Assembly (NCBI RefSeq): GCF_001858045.2 | Contig: NC_031967.2 | Coordinates: 24,163,217-24,227,216, forward strand | Direction: 5' to 3' | Length of the DNA: 64,000 nucleotides | Origin: Oreochromis niloticus | Lineage: Eukaryota; Chordata; Actinopteri; Cichliformes; Cichlidae | Shown here: piece after piece, positions 58,471 to 64,000 of the stretch | Layout: each line of letters starts with the position of its first letter | Numbering within the stretch: the first letter of the stretch is position 1 | Program-made: the position numbers and the translations under genes | The notes under the pieces: generated by a model | What the model was told of the DNA's origin: nothing | The model's input: only the letters and a program-made list of their open reading frames with translations | The model's database searches: none

Positions 58471-58693
58471 AAGTTCAGTTCTGTTAGTTTCCACATGACG
58501 GTTGTTGGTGTGCAGAAACTACAAAAAAATGGCCACCAGGCCAAAGCAATGGTTTTGACTCGATCAGCGTTAACCCCGCCCCCTGGGTTTGATGGGTGTG
58601 GTTGACAGATAAAATTATTTCATGGTGAGAGCTGAAGGAGTCAACTGTGCCAAAATGAATTAATTAAATACACCATTAAATGATTAATTTAAT

Positions 58694-60568
58694 TTAATTC
58701 TTCAACATGCTGTAAACTGAGTCAATCTGTTTGGAGGCCTGTGCCTTCTCCATGGTGGCACTCTCTGAAGTACTTTGTGTGTTGCTGCCAGAGCAGACCG
58801 TCACATCTGGACAGTTGTAGATGGTATCTACTTTGTGGCTTTCCATGGAGATCATTTCCTCTCTTGGGCTGCTGGTCTGGCTGGACTGAAAGACGTCCAC
58901 GCTCTCATAAACATGGCCAGGATCATTGGAAGACGAGGCTCTAGACTGAGATAATGGCAGTGTTCGTATGACCTGAACATTAGATGCTTGTGCATGGAAA
59001 TAATGAAGTAAAATTTGTATTCAGTCATATTATCACACCATGTACCAGAAGTAACCTTCCTAATTCTAGAAATGAGCAGGTTATATGATAAATATCTGTT
59101 ACCAAATACATCTTACCTGGTAGGATTTGTATTTTGTTTTAACTAAAAAGAAAGAAAATGCTCCGAGGATAATTAATACAGAAACAGGAATAAGTATTCC
59201 TTTTAGTATGAGTTGTTGTGATTTCTCTTCATCTTTAGTAGATTTGAAACCTGCAGATATAAAAACATAGTTTCAATTAGTATTTTTTTCCTTTTCAGAC
59301 ATAAAAATAAAATGACTTTTATGATAACAAATAAAATATTGAATTATTTAAATTACAGGGAAAGATAGAAAAAAATATTCAGTTTATTTGTCAAAAATAA
59401 AACCAACAGCCTGTTATTTAAATGTAATACTTAATACTCACACATTAAGTTTTCAGAAGCTTTACTTGTGCTAACATGGTTGTTGCCTCTGCAGACCACA
59501 GCTCTGTTCTCAGTGAAGATGGTGATGTTGACCTCACTGAATGATTTCTGGGATGTTTTGCAGCCGTCTTCATCACAAACAGACCAAAGCGAATAATCCT
59601 GGATGGAGCAGTTTACTGTGATACTGCAGAGTCCAGCAGACTGTTTGGAGCCAAGCTTTGACATTATAATGACAGGTCTGGGAACCATTTCTGTAACATT
59701 GAGCCAAACAGATAAATTAATGATTTAATGCAAAAAGAGAACTGACAATGAACTAAGTGATTATAAAATTGTAGGCTATATGATGCTGTGGTTAAAGACA
59801 ACAACCCTTCAGCCAAGGAAATGTAAAAGCTGAATGTAAGGTAAATGCTACCAAATCCAGAAAAATATAATATGTAAAATAGATTCATGCACAGGCTAAA
59901 GACAAAGTTCTCATTATAACTCACCTTGAACAATGACTTGATGTTTCTCTGACATTGTAATAAAGTTTTGGCGGTATGAGACTTCGTATATCCCAGTGTC
60001 TGTATCAGCCAGGTTATTAATACACAAGGAGAGGTTCCCAGCACTATAAACCACTCTGTCTGTGTAATTTGGATTGATTTCTGTATCATCAGCAATAAAT
60101 ATGGTGTTAAATTTCCATTGACCACTTTTGTATGGTGGCGGTTTCCTGACATTCAGACACACTGAGCTGTTTTTCAGTTGATAATATGTCGTTGTTGGGT
60201 CCTCTGCCATGAGACCTTAAAAACACATTAAAACACATTATTACACTTTAAAATCACAACATGCACACAATATATATATTGAAGCAGGTGTACAATAAAG
60301 GAAATCACTTTGTAATATTTTGTTTTGCCACATTAGGCTGAGAGTAATTATTTTTATTACATCATCACCCCCCCTCCCCTTTCACTTATTAAACTTTGCT
60401 TTAATCATCACAGTGACAGTTATTTTCCTAATGAAATCTCTGATACATATCTTAAAAAACAGATTCAAATAAATAATAAATAGAGTACAGTTGAAATTAG
60501 ATATGCTAATAAAAAGGTATTAAATTCACCTTACCTGTGACAATCCAGAAACTCAGAAGCAGAATCAT
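58694..60568 (-). CDS. SLAM/CD48-like Ig receptor, copy 2 (intact)
   Basis: Join of 60535-60568 (leader MILLLSFWIVTG), 59925-60215 (V), 59442-59690 (C2), 59117-59250 (TM), 58694-58972 (tail); 987 nt, 328 residues. Phases 1,1,1,0 and AG/GT borders are consistent. The V domain lacks the canonical disulfide pattern but has NLSLCINNLADTDTGIYEV, typical of SLAM-family N-terminal domains. C2 has a four-cysteine set (CSITVNC, SVCDEDGC, VVCRG) and N-glycosylation sequons. TM helix ILIPVSVLIILGAFSFFLV. The tail has tyrosines in HVYESV, TIYNCP and SVYSML; the last fits the ITIM/ITSM-like S/V-x-Y-x-x-L pattern. Family members are homophilic or CD48-type leukocyte adhesion/signalling receptors; which SLAMF member cannot be said. 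An in-frame ATG farther upstream (60704) exists, but the short leader is preferred because it gives a normal signal peptide. Confidence 0.85.
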
Positions 60569-60939
60569 TTTTAATCCATCAGAGTTTTGAATGGAAGAAA
60601 AGTGGAATTCCTCAACAGGAAATCTGCTGTGACTGGTTTCTCTGGTGCAGCCAGCTATGAATGCAGCAAATATGGCAGGTGTCAGATAGAAGAAGAAATC
60701 CTTCAAAGCCCATAGAGCGATACATCATCTGCTGGTTCGGAGAAAGAATAAAACTCTGCCAAATGCAGCTAAACTACACTTATATTAATTAATGATGATC
60801 TGGTTATTTCTGTTCATTCATGATGTTATGATTCAAATACATAAGGTGAAGAAGATATTAGGTTAGACCTTTGTGTGTGCGATTGGACGTTAGCATGCTG
60901 TGTGTAGCACAGAAACATTAAGACTGTTCATTTGATTAG
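60569..60939. other. 5' flank of SLAM-like copy 2
   Basis: Presumed promoter/5' UTR of the minus-strand gene, nearly identical to 5785-6159. No core element chosen. Confidence 0.4.
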
Positions 60940-61470
60940 AGCAGGAAATAGTTTCCACACTGAGGGAGCATTTAGGACGAAGAGTGGAAAGGCAGACCCA
61001 GATAACATGTCTGTTGAAGTACTGAGATAAAAAAAAAATAAAGGACAGGGAATAACTATGGGAAACTATGGGTTGTTGAAGCAAAGTTGAGAAGAGAGGT
61101 GACAATCACTACAGCTGTACGGTTTGCAGACGATGGCACTTACAAAAAGACAGGAAGCTGAGCTGAAGATTTTCATCAGGAGTCAGCAGAATGGACAGGA
61201 TTAGAAATGAGTACATCAGAGGGACGGCTCAGGTTGAGCAGTTTGAAATCAAAGTCAGAGACACAAGGCTGAGATGGTTTGGACATGTGCAGAGGAGGGA
61301 TAGTTGATATACTAAACAAAGGATGTTGAAGATGGAGCTGTTAGGAAGGAGGAAAAGAAAAGGACCACAGAGAAGATTCATGGATGTAGTGAAGAAGCAC
61401 ATACAGAGGGTTGGTGTGACAGAAGAGGATGATAGGGATGAAGATGGATGGAGTCAGATGATCCTGTATT
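60940..61470 (+). mobile_element. RTE-type LINE relic, copy 2
   Basis: Same relic as 6160-6655, slightly longer at its left (GTACTGAGATAAAAAAAAAA retained). Broken frames with the LRWFGHVQRR-like block. Confidence 0.7.
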
Positions 61471-61924
61471 CACCAGATGTTTGAAGGTTGTTTGTGTTGG
61501 GTGGCGCCCATTAGTATTTCAAACCCTTTGCCTTCACCTCCTTGTATCTCATATCTTAGAGATTATTGTCTCACCAGTGAATATCTGAGGCCAGGTAGTA
61601 AGAAGATTCCCTACAATTCTGTAGGAAACAATTTAGAACAATTTAGGACACAAAGAAAAAATAAAAACTAAACAGAAAAACATAAACATTTCTGGGTGAC
61701 ATTTATGATAAATATGTGAATGCATGTTGTTTTGTTCTGCAACATTCTTTAAAAACAGCTCAAATATTATTTCAGGATTTATTTAGTGCACAGAGCTCAA
61801 CTGTTTGACCCAAGTACTTAACATTTTATTTCGGAAATACTTGATTCCCTGCAGATGGATTGTATATAGTTTTAGTTGTAGTTTTGGTATTGTTCTTCAT
61901 TTGTTCCCTCAGTGTTTCCTGCTC

Positions 61925-62265
61925 ATGTGTCAGTTGCCCTTTGTTAACTTTATTGTTGTGGCTGTTTAACTGTTTAGTTTTTAATTCTCATTTCCTGTTT
62001 TATTTTGGTAGTCAGTTGTTTCTTGTGTCTGTATTGAGTTTTACTTCTCTTGTATCATCAGTGTATGACTGCTTTATCTGTTTATTTCTAAGTGTCATTT
62101 TTTCACTGAAAAATCTAAAATTTTCAGAGACAATCAAAGGTCACAAACACTGCAAGTGTTTAAAAATGATTCTTCATTATGGAGGAAAGATGAGGTCACA
62201 TCATTCACTTTTTTTTTCAAAATGAATTTTCTACAAACTTTTTGAGATTCTGGGCTGTTTTAATC
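61925..62265. other. Segment present only in copy 2
   Basis: T-rich, LTR-like sequence (CATTTCCTGTTTTATTTTGG) that copy 1 lacks between CCTGCTCAT and TAATCCAG (near 7080). Either an insertion in copy 2 or a deletion in copy 1. A 121-codon frame across it is cysteine/leucine-rich and not recognised. Confidence 0.6.
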
Positions 62266-62399
62266 CAGATTAAATGTTAAAACCTGCCATTTTCCTGAAT
62301 GATGACTGGATCACTTTCTGTTATGAGTGAATTTGTCCCTTTTTGTAAATCACCTGCAGTTACAGATGCCCCCACTAGAGGTCATGAATACTCTGTCTG

Positions 62400-63420
62400 A
62401 TTCACCTGCTGCTGTCGTATTGAAAGTCAGGAGAGAACTACACTTCACAGGTCAGGGCCAGTAAGTTGTGAGGTGGGGTGTCAATTGTTAAGACCAGCAC
62501 ATCCCACAGATGTTCGATTGGAATGACATCTGGGGAATTTGGAGGCCAAGTCAATACCTCAAACTCATTGTTGTGCTCCTCAAACTGTTCCGAGATCATT
62601 TTTGCTTTGTGGCAGGAACTGATTGTCCTGCTGAAAGAGGCCACAGCCATCAGGGTTTGATTAGGTAGGTGGTAAAAGTAACATTCATGTCCATAGATGG
62701 CAGAACCTAAGGTCCCCCAGGAGAAAATTTCCCAAAACATCACACTGCCTCCGCCGGCTTGCTTTCTTTCCATAGTGGATCTTGGTGCCTGGTGTTTCCC
62801 AAGTTATCAACGCACAAGCACCTGGCTATCCACATAATGTAAAAGAAAATGTGATTTATCAAACCAGCCCACTTTCATTCATTACTCTGTGGTCCAGTTC
62901 TGATGCTCACAGGAGTGTTGGTGGTGGTTTCTGTAGTGAACAGAGGTCAGCATGGGAACCCTGACCAGTCTGCAGCTATGCAGTCCCATACTCAACAAAC
63001 TGTGATGCTCTGTGTGTTCTGACACCTTTCTATCAGAACCAGCATGAACTTTTTCAATAGCTTGAGCTACAGTAACTCGTCTGTTGGATTAGACCACCCA
63101 GGCCAGCCTTCACTCCAATTGTGCATCAGTGAGCCTTGGCCGTCCATGACCCTGTCACTGCTTCACCGCTGTTCCTTCCGCAGACCAATTTTGATCGACC
63201 ACTGCAGACTGGGAACGCCCCACAAGAGCTCCAATTTTAGAGATGCTATGACCCAGTCATCTAGCCATCACAGTTTTGGACTTCACAAACTTAACTTTGA
63301 GAATAAAATGTTCACTTTTCCTCAATATATCCCACTCACTAACAGGTGCCATGAAAAAGAAATATTCAGTGTTATTGAATTTACCTGAGAATGTTTATAA
63401 TGTTATGCTGATTGATGTAT
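62400..63420 (-). mobile_element. Tc1-like transposon relic, copy 2
   Basis: Better preserved than copy 1: the minus-strand frame 62773-62438 encodes GGGSVMFWEIFSWGTLG, CHKAKMISEQFEEHN and WPPNSPDVIPIEHLWDV (catalytic Glu). The N-terminal half is broken. Borders approximate. Confidence 0.8.
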
Positions 63421-63710
63421 AATCCAGCATACATGCCAACAACATAACTCAGTGAGATAATCTGCACTGCACACACTGTTGATATTTTCAGATCAGATAA
63501 ACATGAAAAGAAAATCCACATGTATGAAGCCACAGCTCTTCAGTAAATATACAGTTTGTATCGTGGGTGTGTGTTTGAGTGCTCACACACTTAACATGGT
63601 TATATTAACATTTTAACCAATAATCTCAATGAAATGTTTGGTTTATGATACAAAATATAACACAGAGGACGTCATTTAGAGAAACACAGGGAGAAAAAAA
63701 CATTTCTCAC

Positions 63711-63743
63711 CATCAGTGTTTCCATGGTTGACTGTACTGAGCA
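63711..63743 (-). other. Orphan Fc-receptor-like leader exon 2, copy 2
   Basis: 33 nt, phase 1-1, acceptor TTTTAG, donor GTGAG; encodes LSTVNHGNTD in the leader frame. Exon 1 would lie beyond the window end. Confidence 0.7.
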
Positions 63744-64000
63744 CTAAAATAATGAATGAAACATCATCAGACATTATACAACTGACAAAATCACAATAAA
63801 TATATAAACTCTGGCTTTTTAAAGGTATATCTTCAGATGGCACAGTTATTGCTTATCATCGAATGTATGTGATACTATTAGCTGTCAAACAGGCTGGAAA
63901 CATGAAAAGAACTTTAAAAAACATAAAAACTAAACTAAAACCTAAAAATTATTAAATTGTGTACAGTGAATGTAATGTATGCAAACAACAGCAGTGTATC

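Larger units (their letters stand above)
57438..64000. repeat. Segmental duplication, copy 2 (right side truncated by window)
   Basis: Collinear with 1-8830. It lacks the L2 insertion (empty site near 58485) and the MITE (near 59888). It has an extra segment of about 340 bp at 61925-62265. The match is still running at the last base, so the block is longer than seen. Confidence 0.95.

Noticed and set aside
58694..58989. SLAM-like tail exon starting at the first AG (after ACAAG near 58986)
   Set aside because: That acceptor puts the tail in a wrong frame with an early stop in copy 1; the AG at 58973-58974 (3881-3882 in copy 1) keeps the conserved frame in both copies.
60506..60706. Longer N-terminus for the SLAM-like protein starting at 60704
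   Set aside because: In frame but would put 54 residues, including a charged stretch, before the obvious hydrophobic leader; the internal ATG gives a normal signal peptide and matches copy 1.
62438..62773. Independent gene from the 111-codon minus-strand ORF
   Set aside because: It is the C-terminal half of a degraded Tc1 transposase.

Overview
This window is eukaryotic, AT-rich, intron-rich and full of repeats. It looks like a teleost fish, most likely a cichlid. I infer that from Fc-receptor-like and SLAM-like immunoglobulin exons of fish type, and from the repeat fauna: tRNA-derived SINEs, L2, RTE, R4/Rex6-like and L1/Tx1 LINEs, many Tc1 and hAT elements, and Ty3-type LTRs. Species is not provable from the sequence alone. 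There is no operon logic; genes are read through splice sites, and nearly all Ig exons are phase 1-1.

Layout. (1) 1-8830 and 57438-64000 are two copies, in the same orientation, of one segmental duplication that runs past both window ends. Each holds, on the minus strand, a five-exon SLAM/CD48-like receptor gene (leader, V, C2, transmembrane, tyrosine-bearing tail), then an RTE LINE relic, a Tc1 relic and an orphan Fc-receptor-like leader exon. Copy 2 (58694-60568) is intact. Copy 1 (3551-5784) has a 2-bp deletion in the V exon and is probably a pseudogene. Copy 1 also gained an L2 LINE (itself hit by a second LINE) and a MITE after the duplication; copy 2 shows the empty sites. (2) 8.8-18.7 kb holds orphan leader exons (minus), LINE and SINE relics, a third SLAM-like C2 exon relic (about 14.1 kb) and two neighbouring solo LTRs. 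(3) 18724-20852 (plus) is a headless, tailless run of three Fc-receptor-like Ig exons. (4) 21-28.6 kb is repeats: a 3'-truncated L1-type LINE, Ty3/gypsy pol remains and LTR pieces. (5) 29083-46028 (plus) is a larger Fc-receptor-like gene: two leader exons, six Ig exons, a TM exon and three cytoplasmic exons. A possible last exon lies at 56899. Its ectodomain frame is open through eight exons, but a TAA stands just before the membrane helix and the first tail exon is one base short, so it is either a soluble receptor or a young pseudogene. (6) Its introns are packed with mobile elements. Many have precise target-site duplications, including an inverted pair of Tc1 elements.

The most unusual object is a nested structure at 50467-56758. 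A hAT-like element (8-bp TSD TGTATATG) contains a Tc1-derived non-autonomous element. That in turn contains a 4.3-kb unit with CACTGAAAAAA inverted ends. The unit carries a complete, intron-containing but decayed gene of a teleost family I recognise only as uncharacterised, with a PB1-like segment and a conserved hydrophobic C-terminal segment. A transposable unit that moves an intron-bearing cellular-type gene would explain why that family is so numerous in fish.

Together the window looks like a birth-and-death immune-receptor cluster in which SLAM-like and Fc-receptor-like genes are interleaved, as they are linked on human 1q21-23, and are being duplicated, inverted, truncated and invaded by transposons. 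No alignment or database search was run; homologies are by eye and from memory of the families.
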